Shown: positions 1 to 9,264 of the stretch, one piece after another | Layout: each line of letters begins with the position of its first letter | Numbering within the stretch: position 1 is the first letter of the stretch | Source of the DNA: Flavobacterium panacis | GTDB lineage: Bacteria; Bacteroidota; Bacteroidia; Flavobacteriales; Flavobacteriaceae | DNA length: 64,000 bases | Assembly: GCF_024649945.1 (NCBI RefSeq) | Contig: NZ_JANKMS010000001.1 | Coordinates: 434,001 to 498,000 of the forward strand | Reading direction: 5' to 3' | The notes under the pieces: generated by a model | What the model was told of the DNA's origin: nothing | Databases searched by the model: none | Seen by the model: the letters and a program-made list of their open reading frames with translations, nothing else | Translations under genes and position numbers: made by a program

Positions 1-2
1 TT

Positions 3-770
3 GAGAAATACAATTCGGAGTTCTTTGTTTTTATAAGAATGTTGCATCAAACCCTTTGTCTGCGAAGCGATATCGGCGATCCAATTGTAGGTACAGCAAC
101 GATTATTTTTATTATTTCTTTAATAAGCGGTTTGATTCTCTGGTGGCCTAAAAATAAAAGTGCTGCCAAACAGCGCGTTTGGTTTCGTTGGAAAGATACC
201 ACGAAATGGAAACGTAAAAATTACGATCTGCATAATATCCTCGGATTTTATTCCATTCTATTTGGACTTATCTTTGCGTTGACTGGATTAGTCTGGGCAT
301 TTCAATCCTATGATAACGCAATACAATGGGCATTAAATGGAGGAAAAACATATGAAGATGAAATTGTAAAATCGGATACGACTCATTATGTTTCGGTTAA
401 ACCGCTGGATAAAGTATATCAAACCCTTAAGCAATTGCATCCTAATGCACGGTTTTATTACATCTCTATTCCTGGCGAAACCAATTCATCAGCAGTTATA
501 TACACTTTTGTAGCATTTAAAAGTCGAATTGATGATGTTTCCATTCAGTTTGATCAATACAGCGCTAAAATTCTTAAAACGACAACCTATAAAGATAAAA
601 ATACAGGAGAAAAATTTAGAGGTCTAAATTACGATATACACGTTGGCAGTATACTTGGTCTACCTGGAAAAATCTTAGCATTTTTTGCTAGTTTGATCTG
701 TACCAGTTTACCTATAACAGGATTTTTAATCTGGTGGGGACGGAAAAATAAAAAAAGTGTAAAGAAGTAA
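3..770 (+). CDS. PepSY-associated TM-helix inner-membrane protein (5' end outside window)
   Basis: The reading frame is open back to base 3, and the residues before the first Met (EKYNSEFF...LHQTLCL...GDPIVG) fit the middle of a PepSY_TM protein, so the N-terminus lies outside the window and the Met at 39 is internal. Visible are a membrane segment ending in LILWWPKNK, a second segment after a basic stretch (HNILGFYSILFGLIFALTGLVW), a periplasmic PepSY-like part and a last segment ending in GFLIWWGRK. The family sits in the inner membrane beside TonB-dependent siderophore receptors and is thought to help reductive iron release or uptake; XusC of Bacteroides is one member. It could belong to a receptor gene to the left or to the xus-like genes at 3-6.5 kb. 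A strong terminator follows directly. Confidence 0.85.
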   Translation, partial: EKYNSEFFVFIRMLHQTLCLRSDIGDPIVGTATIIFIISLISGLILWWPKNKSAAKQRVWFRWKDTTKWKRKNYDLHNILGFYSILFGLIFALTGLVWAFQSYDNAIQWALNGGKTYEDEIVKSDTTHYVSVKPLDKVYQTLKQLHPNARFYYISIPGETNSSAVIYTFVAFKSRIDDVSIQFDQYSAKILKTTTYKDKNTGEKFRGLNYDIHVGSILGLPGKILAFFASLICTSLPITGFLIWWGRKNKKSVKK

Positions 771-775
771 ATTTA

Positions 776-807
776 AAATCCTTATTCAAATTTGAATAAG
801 GATTTTT
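776..807 (+). terminator. Rho-independent terminator after the PepSY gene
   Basis: A near-perfect palindrome (AAATCCTTATTCAA paired with its complement) runs into a T-run just after the stop codon. It separates the PepSY gene from the SDR gene. Confidence 0.85.
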
Positions 808-1048
808 TATAATTGGTACATTAGAATTCTCAAAAAATTGATATTCAGAATTGTGTTTATAAAAATTTTAATTTAAAAATCAATCTCTTCTCCTCCTAGC
901 TTTTTGTATTAGTTACACACAAAGCCTAAGCCTGTTTTACTGTCCTACTACCAAAAATTTATTGTATTTTTATAAACCTTATTTTTAAAAGTGTAGACAA
1001 ACCATAAAATTTTAACGGAGACATAAAAAAACTTAAATAATCTTATAA

Positions 1049-1753
1049 ATGCAGAACATAGAAAACAAAGTAGCTTATGTAACTGGTGCGACGAAAGGTA
1101 TCGGTTTCGGTATTGCAGAAGCTTTAGTACAAAATGGAGTAAAAGTAGCGATTTCAGGAAGGGATACTCAGGCACTTGAAAAGGCACAGCAGGTATTAGG
1201 AAACCAAAATGTGCTTGCCTTACAGTCTGATGTTAGAAATTTCGATGACGAACTCAAAGTAGTTGAACAGATTGTATCCAAATTCGGAAAACTGGATATT
1301 GTCATTGCCAATGCTGGTGTGGGGAAATTTGCTCCCATAGACGAAATGTCTCTCGAGGACTGGAATACGATGATTGATACTAATCTTACGGGCGCTTTCC
1401 ATACTCTTAAAGCGACTTGCCCACAACTCAAAGCCAACAAAGGCTATTACATTTCAATCGCATCGTTGGCTGGAACCAATTTCTTTGCTAAAGGCTCTGC
1501 TTATAATGCATCAAAATTCGGCCTTGTAGGTTTTACTCAGGCTGCCATGTTGGATCTCCGCGATTATGATGTAAAATGCACCACTATTATGCCTGGTTCG
1601 GTTACCTCAAATTTTAATGGCCATACTCCAATTGAAGAGGATCAATGGAAAATCCAACCCTCAGATATCGGCCAGATGGTAGTGGATCTTTTAAAAATGA
1701 ATCCTAATGTGCTTCCAAGCAAAATAGAAGTCCGTCCGACTAAAACTAAATAA
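1049..1753 (+). CDS. SDR family oxidoreductase
   Basis: A 234-residue classical short-chain dehydrogenase/reductase. The Rossmann glycine motif TGATKGIG is at residues 12-19, NAGV at 88-91, Asn112, the catalytic Ser in SIASL near 136-139 and YNASK with Tyr152/Lys156, so the catalytic tetrad is complete. It should catalyse NAD(P)H-dependent interconversion of a carbonyl and an alcohol in the cytoplasm; the substrate cannot be read from sequence. The closest style is the 3-oxoacyl-ACP reductase/FabG-like group. It stands alone, with a 278-base leader region upstream and its own terminator, and has no obvious link to the iron genes on either side. Confidence 0.9.
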   Translation: MQNIENKVAYVTGATKGIGFGIAEALVQNGVKVAISGRDTQALEKAQQVLGNQNVLALQSDVRNFDDELKVVEQIVSKFGKLDIVIANAGVGKFAPIDEMSLEDWNTMIDTNLTGAFHTLKATCPQLKANKGYYISIASLAGTNFFAKGSAYNASKFGLVGFTQAAMLDLRDYDVKCTTIMPGSVTSNFNGHTPIEEDQWKIQPSDIGQMVVDLLKMNPNVLPSKIEVRPTKTK

Positions 1754-1787
1754 ATAAAACTTTCTTACGGTAAACATCATAAAATGA

Positions 1788-1815
1788 AAAAACAGTCTTT
1801 AGGGCTGTTTTTTTA
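1788..1815 (+). terminator. Probable terminator after the SDR gene
   Basis: AAAACAG and CTGTTTT form a stem around a short loop and lead into a run of eight Ts. The stem is modest. Confidence 0.6.
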
Positions 1816-1909
1816 TACAATCTATAATATATATGAAAGCGAAGTTAAAATTTATAGTATATCTAAACTCAAAATGATTTAATTTTTATTTTCAACAATC
1901 AAATAATTA

Positions 1910-2887
1910 TTACTTTTCTCTTAATTTGCTAGGTGTATAACCATGTGTATTTTTAAAAGCAGTACTGAAGTTTGACGTATTTTGATAACCAACCCGAACA
2001 CCTATCTCATGAACAGACAACTGTGTATCTAATAAATATCTTTTTGCCTGATCCATTCTAATATCCTGAAGATATCCAAAAACGGTGTTGCCAAATAATG
2101 ATTTAAAACCTGTTTTTAATTTCGTCTGATTAATACCGACCTTATGTGCAAGTTCAATAATACTGTAAGGTGTTTCTATGTTGTCACGAATAATTGAAGC
2201 CGCTTCATGTAACCTTTCCTTGTCTTTATGGGACAATTCGAATCCTTGTCTCTTTTCTGTACCTTCATACAGCAGTGCTATCAACTCAAAGGTTTTTGAT
2301 TGTAAATATATCTTTCGGGAAAGGCCTTCAAATACACAACATTTTATTTCCTGAATTACACTGTAAATACGAGAATTAATAATGTTTGTGTTTTGGAAAA
2401 GAGGACCACTAATATTTTCATTAATCTGTTTGATGAAACTGTCCATCAATTTTGATTCTCCCCAAAAATGATTCAATGCCGTTAAGGGAAGATGAATATC
2501 AAAAGTACCGTACCTCACATTTTTTTGAAACAAAATATCAGCCTCATTATCTTCTTCTGAAAGAAACATAATATTCCCGGATCTTGCAGGGGCCAAGTGA
2601 TCGTTATCAAACTTGTCTTTGTAAAAAATATCTTTTTCAGACAAATTAAACTGTATCTCCAGAAGAGCAGATTCTCCTTTGCCATTTATACTTACATCAT
2701 CCTGCATCTGATAAAGGCTTTCTACAATAAACAAATCTTCTTGTATATCCTCTGTTTTATAATATATATTGCATTTGGGCGTAGACATTTTAATCTGACT
2801 CACCTCCTGTCCAACGAAAGAAATCCCTATTTCGTCGCTGGTAGTAATAAAATCGCTGAAATCAGCACCTAGAAATCTATACGCCAT
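1910..2887 (-). CDS. AraC family regulator, PchR-like
   Basis: A 325-residue regulator with an N-terminal sensing region of about 220 residues and a C-terminal AraC DNA-binding domain: first helix-turn-helix around SIIELAHKVGINQTKLKTGFKSLFG, second around SVHEIGVRVGYQNTSNFSTAFKNTHGYTPSKLR. It is transcribed divergently from the TonB receptor at 3012, with 124 bases between. In Bacteroidota and pseudomonads, PchR-type AraC proteins next to TonB receptors switch on siderophore uptake when the iron-loaded siderophore is present. The function here is inferred from domain layout and neighbourhood. Confidence 0.85.
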   Translation of the reverse strand: MAYRFLGADFSDFITTSDEIGISFVGQEVSQIKMSTPKCNIYYKTEDIQEDLFIVESLYQMQDDVSINGKGESALLEIQFNLSEKDIFYKDKFDNDHLAPARSGNIMFLSEEDNEADILFQKNVRYGTFDIHLPLTALNHFWGESKLMDSFIKQINENISGPLFQNTNIINSRIYSVIQEIKCCVFEGLSRKIYLQSKTFELIALLYEGTEKRQGFELSHKDKERLHEAASIIRDNIETPYSIIELAHKVGINQTKLKTGFKSLFGNTVFGYLQDIRMDQAKRYLLDTQLSVHEIGVRVGYQNTSNFSTAFKNTHGYTPSKLREK

Positions 2888-2948
2888 AATAATTCCACAT
2901 TCATAATAAATACTTCCTCAGCCATAACTGCTTTAGTTATTCCGAATG

Positions 2949-2956
2949 TAATTTTG
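2949..2956 (+). promoter_or_regulatory. -7 element (TAATTTTG) upstream of the TonB receptor
   Basis: TAATTTTG matches the Bacteroidota -7 consensus TAnnTTTG and lies 56 bases before the receptor start. No convincing TTTG -33 element sits at the usual distance, which would fit a promoter that needs the divergent AraC activator. Confidence 0.4.
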
Positions 2957-3011
2957 CATCTGTAAATATAATTTATATTTAGTTTAAATAAAAATAGTAA
3001 TAGCATTTATT

Positions 3012-5219
3012 TTGAAACCGATTCTTTTCAGACAATTTATAAGACACTCTACTCTTCTACTTTGTTGCATTAATTTTCTCTCTGTTTGTGGACAATCAGA
3101 TAAAACAAAACCAACCAACAACTCTACTTCTACTGCAGATACTTTAAAACTTAAGACTGCCACAATTATCAGCAAATCTGTTACTCAGAAAGTAAACCAA
3201 CAAGCTTTTAATGTTGTAGCCGTTGATGCCAAAAAACTTCACAATTCTTCTCTGGATATTTCCAGTGTTTTAGACCGAGTATCAGGCTCGCGTCTTCGTC
3301 AAACAGGCGGTGTAGGTTCTGCATTTGACTTTTCTATCAATGGTTTTTCAGGAAAAAGAATCCGATTTTTTCTGGATGGTGTACCTATGGACAACTTTGG
3401 TTCCTCATTTCAAATCAACAATATTCCTGTAAATTTTGCTGAGCGAATTGAAATCTATAAAGGCGTAGTACCTGTATGGCTGGGAAGTGACGCATTGGGA
3501 GGTGCCGTTAATATTGTTACAGGCAGCAGATTGAAAAATTATCTTGATGTCTCCTACTCTTTTGGCTCTTTTAATACCCATCGTACCAATATAAATACCG
3601 CCTTTACCTCTAAGAAAGGATTTACGGTTCAGCTGAATGCTTTTCAAAACTACTCAGACAACGATTATAAAGTAACTGTTGATGCTGCGGATGTTCATAC
3701 AGGAAAATATTATCCTAATACTGTAGTTAAACGTTTTCATGATCAATATCACAATGAAACTGCTATACTGAAATTAGGAGTAGTAGACAAAAAATGGGCC
3801 GATCAGTTTTTGTTAGGCATTACTTTAGGAAAATACTATCAGGAGATTCAGACTGGTGCGCAATTACGTACCGTTTTTGGTGCTTGGCATACTAAAGGAG
3901 ACATTATAATGCCTTCATTAAAATACTTAAAGAAAGACTTTCTTACCAAAGATCTGGATGTAATTATAAATGCCAGCTATAATCTAGGCAAAGAACAAAG
4001 TATTGATACGGTACATGCTCGTTATGGATGGCTGGGAGATTCTATTCAATATAAAGGCAAAGGCGGTGAATTGTGGTATGCCCATAATATCTATAAGAAT
4101 AATGCAGCAAATGGATCAGTAACTGCATCTTATAAAATTAGTGACAAACATCATCTGGCTTTTAATACCGTTTACAGTCATTTTAATCGTAAAACAGAAA
4201 ACTTGGTTGCCTTAGATCAAAGACCTTACAATATTCCTCAAAAAACAAATAAGAATATTTCTGGTTTAAGTTACCAATACAATATTTCGGAAAAATGGAA
4301 TGCTACCTTATTTGCTAAACATCTCCATCAAAATGCCAATACGACACTGATTGAAACAACGATCCTAAATCCGCTGGATACCGTTTACAGAAATGTCAAT
4401 TCCAACATAGACAAACTCGGGTATGGTTTAGCAGCTTCCTACCAGATAAAACCTACCCTTCAATTAAAGTTTTCTTACGAAAAAACAAACAGGCTTCCAG
4501 AAAGCGAAGATCTTTTTGGGGACTTTGTAAACAAAGAAGGAAACTGGAATATTAAACCCGAAACAAGTGATAACCTCAACATTGGATTTAATTATACCAT
4601 TCCAATGGAAAATCATCAGCTTTATTTGAATGCAGCAGCGACCTATTACTATGCAAAAGATTTTATCTATTACATGTTTAATAATGTAGAAAATAAAACA
4701 GTGGCGAGTAATCTTATGGATGTTTCAAATACAGGATTAGAAGCAGAAGCCAGATATTCTTACGGACAGCTTTTCACTTTTGGTGTCAATGCAAGTTATC
4801 AGGATATTCGCGACAAACAGCGCTACAGAGCCGATCTTCCTGCTTCCTTTCGTATTAAAAGTGAAACTTATGGCGAAAGAATTCCAAACATTCCTTATCT
4901 GTTTGGTAATGCAGATGCTTCTGTGTTTTTTAAAAATGTCTTTAAATCGGCAGATAAATTTACTGTTGGTTACAACATGCTTTATGTACATGAATTTTAT
5001 CTCTACTGGGCAAGTCAAGGAGCGGCTAAAACCAAATATACCGTTCCTGAGCAGATTTCACATGATCTGAATTTGTTGTACACAGTGAAAAACGGCAAAT
5101 TCAATATTGGTTTAGAATGCAGAAATTTCACCAACAATAAACTCTATGACAATTTCAGCCTACAGAAACCAGGCAGGGCATTTTATCTTAAACTCAGATA
5201 TTTCATCAATAAATACTAA
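3012..5219 (+). CDS. TonB-dependent outer-membrane receptor, siderophore-type
   Basis: 735 residues. A signal peptide (MKPILFRQFIRHSTLLLCC...SVCG) is followed by a plug domain at about 55-170 (VLDRVSGSRLRQTGGVGSAFDFSINGF, FLDGVPMDNFG, ERIEIYKGVVPVWLGSDALGGAVNIVT) and a 22-strand-type barrel to the C-terminal LKLRYFINKY. There is no SusC-type carboxypeptidase-like domain, so it resembles siderophore or haem receptors. The best start is a TTG; the next in-frame Met would remove the signal peptide and half the plug. It is followed after 24 bases by a DUF4374 lipoprotein and faces a PchR-like regulator, together suggesting ferric-siderophore or xenosiderophore uptake. The ligand cannot be named. 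Confidence 0.9.
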   Translation: MKPILFRQFIRHSTLLLCCINFLSVCGQSDKTKPTNNSTSTADTLKLKTATIISKSVTQKVNQQAFNVVAVDAKKLHNSSLDISSVLDRVSGSRLRQTGGVGSAFDFSINGFSGKRIRFFLDGVPMDNFGSSFQINNIPVNFAERIEIYKGVVPVWLGSDALGGAVNIVTGSRLKNYLDVSYSFGSFNTHRTNINTAFTSKKGFTVQLNAFQNYSDNDYKVTVDAADVHTGKYYPNTVVKRFHDQYHNETAILKLGVVDKKWADQFLLGITLGKYYQEIQTGAQLRTVFGAWHTKGDIIMPSLKYLKKDFLTKDLDVIINASYNLGKEQSIDTVHARYGWLGDSIQYKGKGGELWYAHNIYKNNAANGSVTASYKISDKHHLAFNTVYSHFNRKTENLVALDQRPYNIPQKTNKNISGLSYQYNISEKWNATLFAKHLHQNANTTLIETTILNPLDTVYRNVNSNIDKLGYGLAASYQIKPTLQLKFSYEKTNRLPESEDLFGDFVNKEGNWNIKPETSDNLNIGFNYTIPMENHQLYLNAAATYYYAKDFIYYMFNNVENKTVASNLMDVSNTGLEAEARYSYGQLFTFGVNASYQDIRDKQRYRADLPASFRIKSETYGERIPNIPYLFGNADASVFFKNVFKSADKFTVGYNMLYVHEFYLYWASQGAAKTKYTVPEQISHDLNLLYTVKNGKFNIGLECRNFTNNKLYDNFSLQKPGRAFYLKLRYFINKY

Positions 5220-5243
5220 TAATCAATTTCAAATTTTATAAAT

Positions 5244-6509
5244 ATGAAGACAAATAGACTTTTAATTTTAATATGCGCTGCTCTGTTTTTTGGAGCATGT
5301 GACAAAAATGACAATCCTTCTGAACCTGAAGTAACTGAACCAGTTGAAGGAATGTTTGTTTTAACTGCAAAAAAAGGACTTGCTGGAGCAGATTTAATGT
5401 ACACCAATTCTTCTTTAGACGGTGTTCTTACCACAACAGGAAGAGGAATAGAACAAAATGGTGCTTCGCGTACTTACTTAACACACAACGGTCTTATTTA
5501 CAGTTTTATGTTTGGAGGATCTGCTCCAGGTGCTGTTACAGCTTATAAAATCAATGCTTCAAAAGAACTAGAGAAAGTAACTGATTTCCAAACTGAAACG
5601 ATGCATGCTTTCGGAACTATGGGAGACGATATTTTAATGATGAAAAACGCATGGCAGCCCGAAGAAGAATTTAACAGCTGGTACCGCCTAGATACTAAAA
5701 CTCTTCAGATTGTAGCCAGAGGTGAAATCAATTCTAATAAATTGGCCGGAAACGGTGGAAAGGCATTTTTTACTGATTTAAAAAAGGTTGGAAACAAACT
5801 ATTTGCCTCTTACTGGAATATTGAAAGTGCCAGAACATTTAGAAGCGCTTCTCCTGACAGCACAATGATCGCAGTATACAGTTATCCTGAAATGAAATTT
5901 GAAAAAGTAATCAGAGATGCCCGTACAGGATCTATTGGAGCTTATTTCAGAAGCGGTATGGAAGTAGATGAACTTGGAGATTTATACGTTTTAGGAACAA
6001 AACTAGGACCAGATAAAACTGGAGCTTACAGCAAAAAAACTCCAGCGGCTTTTATGAAAATCAAAAAAGGAACTACAGAATATGATAAATCTTACTTTTT
6101 CGATATCACTGCAGCTTCGGGAGGTAAATATGTATTTCAAAAACTGTATCTTGGAAAAGGTAATTTCTTGCTAACAATGGGTAATAATCCAGATTCATAC
6201 GGTACCACCATGGGACTTACCAATCCTATTAGTTTTGCGATTGTGAATGTTTATAATTCTACTTATAAAGCGGTAACAGGCGCACCAGATCCTTCTTCTA
6301 TTTACCGTACTACCGAATACAGTAATAATTATTCTCCTTTGGACGGAAAAACTGGATATTTAGGAATAAACATTATCGATATGACTACATTTTCTATAAG
6401 CGGAATTGTATACAAATTCGATGCAGAAACTGCTACAATGACTCCATCCTTAACTCTTGACAGTCCAGGAGGATTTACAAGTCTAGACTGGCTTCCAGTT
6501 AGCAAATAA
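5244..6509 (+). CDS. DUF4374-type surface lipoprotein (XusB-like)
   Basis: 421 residues with a lipoprotein signal ending FFGAC (Cys19) and then an Asp/Glu-rich linker. The rest looks like a beta-propeller of the DUF4374 family: repeating beta-rich units with GMFVLTAKKG, RTYLTHNGLIYSFMFGG, MHAFGTMGDDI and a final GGFTSLDWLPV. In Bacteroides the DUF4374-like lipoprotein XusB works with TonB receptor XusA and PepSY protein XusC to capture siderophores of other species. Here it is 24 bases downstream of the receptor and clearly co-transcribed. Family assignment is from motif recollection; the role is inferred from context. Confidence 0.75.
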   Translation: MKTNRLLILICAALFFGACDKNDNPSEPEVTEPVEGMFVLTAKKGLAGADLMYTNSSLDGVLTTTGRGIEQNGASRTYLTHNGLIYSFMFGGSAPGAVTAYKINASKELEKVTDFQTETMHAFGTMGDDILMMKNAWQPEEEFNSWYRLDTKTLQIVARGEINSNKLAGNGGKAFFTDLKKVGNKLFASYWNIESARTFRSASPDSTMIAVYSYPEMKFEKVIRDARTGSIGAYFRSGMEVDELGDLYVLGTKLGPDKTGAYSKKTPAAFMKIKKGTTEYDKSYFFDITAASGGKYVFQKLYLGKGNFLLTMGNNPDSYGTTMGLTNPISFAIVNVYNSTYKAVTGAPDPSSIYRTTEYSNNYSPLDGKTGYLGINIIDMTTFSISGIVYKFDAETATMTPSLTLDSPGGFTSLDWLPVSK

Positions 6510-6543
6510 TTAGTATTCTTTTTTTAATAATTCTATTTATAAC

Positions 6544-6578
6544 AAAAGCCGTTTCAAAATTACTTTTGAAACGGCTTT
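6544..6578 (+). terminator. Strong terminator closing the receptor/lipoprotein operon
   Basis: AAAGCCGTTTCAAAA and its exact complement are separated by four bases and followed by T-rich sequence. It may also stop minus-strand transcripts coming from the channel gene at 6670-7482. Confidence 0.9.
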
Positions 6579-6669
6579 TCATTTTTTTTAAATGACGTAT
6601 TCAACCGAAAATTTTAAATGATATTATTCTCTAAATCAACTTTAAATTATATCCAATATCAGATTATAA

Positions 6670-7482
6670 TTATTCATTAATCACCGACTTAGTTTTATTT
6701 GTATGCGTATAATAAATCGCCATTCCTGTAAAAAGTAATCCTCCGACTATATTACCCGCTGTTACGATTAATTGATTGTACAACCACCAATCGCCTATGC
6801 TTACTTTAGCACCGAACATCATACCTGCTGGAATCACAAACATATTAACGACAGCATGCTCATATCCTAATGCAAAAAAGATAAAAATGGGAATACCTGC
6901 TGCCAATATTTTCCCTAAAGTTGACTTTGAAGTCATAGACATAATTACTCCCATACACACCATCCAATTACAAAGAATAGCTTTTACAAAAGCAGAAAAG
7001 AGTCCCAACATTCCATGACCAGCGTAACCAATAGTTTTCTTCTCGCTAATTTTTATTATCGCCTGCTCAATTAAGCCTAGTTCTTTTATTTGTCCAGTTT
7101 CTGTACTAGCCGCCCAAAATAAAACCGCAAACAATAAGCTTCCAAGTAAATTACCAATAAATACCCAACTTAGATTTTTAAGCATTTTTGCCCCTGATAT
7201 TTTTCCTTCAAGCCAAGCTAATGGTACTAATGAAAAACTTCCTGTTACTAATTCCAGACCAAGAATAACGATAATTACAAATCCGACAGGAAATACAAAT
7301 GCTCCAATAAGACTTAATGAAGTTTGTGTAGTTGCCATTAAGGCAAGAGCTACGGAAATTGCCAACAAAGCTCCAGATAAAGCTCCTCTAATTAATAAAT
7401 CCTTAATGCTCAATTTTGATTTGTTGATTGCAGTTGTCATCATATTTTCTGCAACTTCCTTCGGTGTGATATAGTCCATCAT
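6670..7482 (-). CDS. Formate/nitrite transporter family channel
   Basis: 270 residues with six hydrophobic segments. It matches the FNT family (FocA/NirC): ELVTGSF in the P-loop/helix 2 region, KAILCNWMVCMGV, and the signature GYEHAVVNMF with the conserved His of the pore. The family moves formate, nitrite, hydrosulfide or related small anions across the inner membrane as pentamers. Which anion cannot be told; no nitrite reductase or formate lyase gene is in the window. It is a single-gene unit with a well-formed promoter at 7541-7572 that contains a perfect palindrome. Confidence 0.9.
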   Translation of the reverse strand: MMDYITPKEVAENMMTTAINKSKLSIKDLLIRGALSGALLAISVALALMATTQTSLSLIGAFVFPVGFVIIVILGLELVTGSFSLVPLAWLEGKISGAKMLKNLSWVFIGNLLGSLLFAVLFWAASTETGQIKELGLIEQAIIKISEKKTIGYAGHGMLGLFSAFVKAILCNWMVCMGVIMSMTSKSTLGKILAAGIPIFIFFALGYEHAVVNMFVIPAGMMFGAKVSIGDWWLYNQLIVTAGNIVGGLLFTGMAIYYTHTNKTKSVINE

Positions 7483-7540
7483 ACTTTGTAAATTTAGATT
7501 ATTAGTTAATTCTTGAACTAAAAATAGATACTTATACTTA

Positions 7541-7572
7541 CAAACATAAGTATTAATACTTAATTAAACAAA
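7541..7572 (-). promoter_or_regulatory. Promoter of the FNT channel gene
   Basis: Read on the minus strand, TTTG at 7572-7569, exactly 20 bases, then TATGTTTG at 7548-7541 match the Bacteroidota -33/-7 consensus. The start codon follows about 58 bases after the -7 element. Confidence 0.7.
7547..7562. promoter_or_regulatory. Perfect 16-base palindrome inside the FNT promoter (possible operator)
   Basis: TAAGTATTAATACTTA is its own reverse complement and lies between the -33 and -7 elements, overlapping the latter by two bases. A second smaller palindrome (AAATACGTATTT) follows at about 7570-7581, overlapping the -33 element. The position suggests a repressor site. The regulator is not identified. 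Confidence 0.45.
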
Positions 7573-7659
7573 TACGTATTTAAAAATATTTATTTAAAAC
7601 CTGTAACTTGGCTCAATCCAGTTACTGATGAAGAGTATGAAGCTGCAAACAAAAACTAA
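7564..7659 (+). pseudogene. Possible 3' remnant of a lost gene
   Basis: The plus frame from 7564 to the TAA at 7657-7659 is open but has no start codon. Its last residues (KPVTWLNPVTDEEYEAANKN) look like real protein and are followed after 12 bases by a strong terminator, as a gene's end would be. The upstream part has been replaced by the promoter region of the FNT channel. It could also be chance; I do not recognise the family. Confidence 0.25.
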
Positions 7660-7671
7660 TTTATAAAACTT

Positions 7672-7700
7672 AAAAAAGCCAGAAATATTCTGGCTTTTTT
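7672..7700. terminator. Bidirectional-looking terminator
   Basis: AGCCAGAA and TTCTGGCT pair around ATA, flanked by an A-run on the left and a T-run on the right. It can end the minus-strand lipoprotein gene (stop at 7744) and the plus-strand gene remnant. Confidence 0.75.
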
Positions 7701-7743
7701 TACTTTAGTCAAATTAACTATTTTTAGAAATCAGACATTTTAT

Positions 7744-9264
7744 TTATCTCCCAGGCCCCGTACTCCCTCCTATTTTAGTCACCATAGAAGTCAACGTAAA
7801 ACTCGAAGATAATGTCGGATTACTAAAAGTTCCTCCTAAGTACAATCCGTTAAATTCAGATGCGTTACTAACACTAGAAACCGTAACCAATCTGTAGGTT
7901 TTACCCAAACTGAATTTACTACCAGACAATAATAATGTCGTAAAACTCACAGGTGATTTAAAAGTCATGACCTCTGCATTATCACTATCTAATACACTAT
8001 ATATAGTCCCAGAATTTCCACTTCCCAGAATAGCAGAAGCTTGTGTAGATACACTTGCAGTTGGCGAACTTGTTGCTCCTCCTGCTCCAATCAACAAACC
8101 TCCTGTAATCTTAAATGTATTATTATCGCAATCAAAACCTTCTTCTGGACTTTTGGCGCCTATGGCAAAGATTTTTCCGCCCGTTACGGTAAGCGTCCCA
8201 TTAGAATCAATACCATCATTTGTTGTACTGTAGGACACAATTGTTCCTCCATTGATGTAAATAGCATCACCTGCATTTATTCCATCATCTACAGCTTTGA
8301 TATAGATTTCTCCGTCATTGATTGTCAAGACACTTTTACTTTCTATTCCTTCGCCTCCCGTACCTGTTGTAGTGATATTAATAGTTCCGCCATTGATTAC
8401 AACATAAGGATCAATCGTGTTATCAGTATCATACGAAGCCACTATTCCATCATCGGCAACATTGATCGTTATGTTTCCGCCATTGATGATAATATGTCCT
8501 TCTTCAGCTTCTATTCCGTCACTAGAGGCTTTAATATTTAAAGTACCTCCGTCAATATAAACCGCATCATTTGTATGAATACCATCTGAAGAAGCTTTCG
8601 TTATATTAATCGTTCCGCTTTGTACACGCACATAATCATCGGATACAATACCATGTTTGTTATTTCCTGCAACATTAAGAATTCCGCTGCCTGAAAAAAT
8701 AAGCTGACCCTCACTAAAAAAAGTTCCTTTTTGATCTTCGGTTGAGGTAGCATAAGTCGTTCCATCTTCCAAAGTATTGGTTCCGCTTAAGACAATAAAA
8801 GCGCGTTTACCAGACTGAATATTGATTGCTGGTCCATCATTATTTTTGATAGAAACACCATTTAAGGTCAGTTTATATTTTTTATCGCTATAAATTTTCA
8901 GCATTCCATCAGTCGTAGTTCCGGTTACTTCATAAGCAACTTCGGCTACAGTAGAAGTAATTGTAACATCTGCGCCAGAAGTGGCAACTGTTACTCCTGT
9001 TACTGCATTTTCTACAGTGGCAGTTGTACCATTGTACGTAATTTTAACTGTAGCACTAAAGGTTGAATTAGCCAACAGATCATCGGCGTTTGCGCCAGTT
9101 TCAGACGAACCTTCTGATGTTCCTTTTGCAGCAGTCGCACTAATTGTTACAGGATTATCTGTTGTAACAGTAGTATCATCGTCATCAGTATCGTTATCTT
9201 TTGAACAGGATATTGTAAAAACGCCTAAAAATAGACAACAATAGAAATAGGTTTTAGCTTTCAT
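7744..9264 (-). CDS. Carbohydrate-binding-domain lipoprotein, Cthe_2159-like beta-helix
   Basis: 506 residues. The lipoprotein signal ends FTISC (Cys20), followed by an acidic and Thr-rich linker. From about residue 110 the sequence is a right-handed-beta-helix-like ladder: repeated units such as [47 protein letters not shown] and [17 protein letters not shown], with a DGI motif at nearly every turn. This fits the Cthe_2159 family (formerly DUF4353), whose founder binds cellulose and pectin-like polymers and calcium. It is probably a surface polysaccharide-binding or adhesion lipoprotein. It is transcribed alone. Confidence 0.75.
   Translation of the reverse strand: MKAKTYFYCCLFLGVFTISCSKDNDTDDDDTTVTTDNPVTISATAAKGTSEGSSETGANADDLLANSTFSATVKITYNGTTATVENAVTGVTVATSGADVTITSTVAEVAYEVTGTTTDGMLKIYSDKKYKLTLNGVSIKNNDGPAINIQSGKRAFIVLSGTNTLEDGTTYATSTEDQKGTFFSEGQLIFSGSGILNVAGNNKHGIVSDDYVRVQSGTINITKASSDGIHTNDAVYIDGGTLNIKASSDGIEAEEGHIIINGGNITINVADDGIVASYDTDNTIDPYVVINGGTINITTTGTGGEGIESKSVLTINDGEIYIKAVDDGINAGDAIYINGGTIVSYSTTNDGIDSNGTLTVTGGKIFAIGAKSPEEGFDCDNNTFKITGGLLIGAGGATSSPTASVSTQASAILGSGNSGTIYSVLDSDNAEVMTFKSPVSFTTLLLSGSKFSLGKTYRLVTVSSVSNASEFNGLYLGGTFSNPTLSSSFTLTSMVTKIGGSTGPGR

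Noticed and set aside
948..1187. 79-residue hydrophobic frame on the minus strand
   Set aside because: It is antisense to the leader and start of the SDR gene in AT-rich DNA; composition alone explains it.
8041..8541. 166-residue frame on the plus strand
   Set aside because: It is antisense to the beta-helix lipoprotein; the frame is kept open by the repetitive coding strand and the protein has no plausible features.
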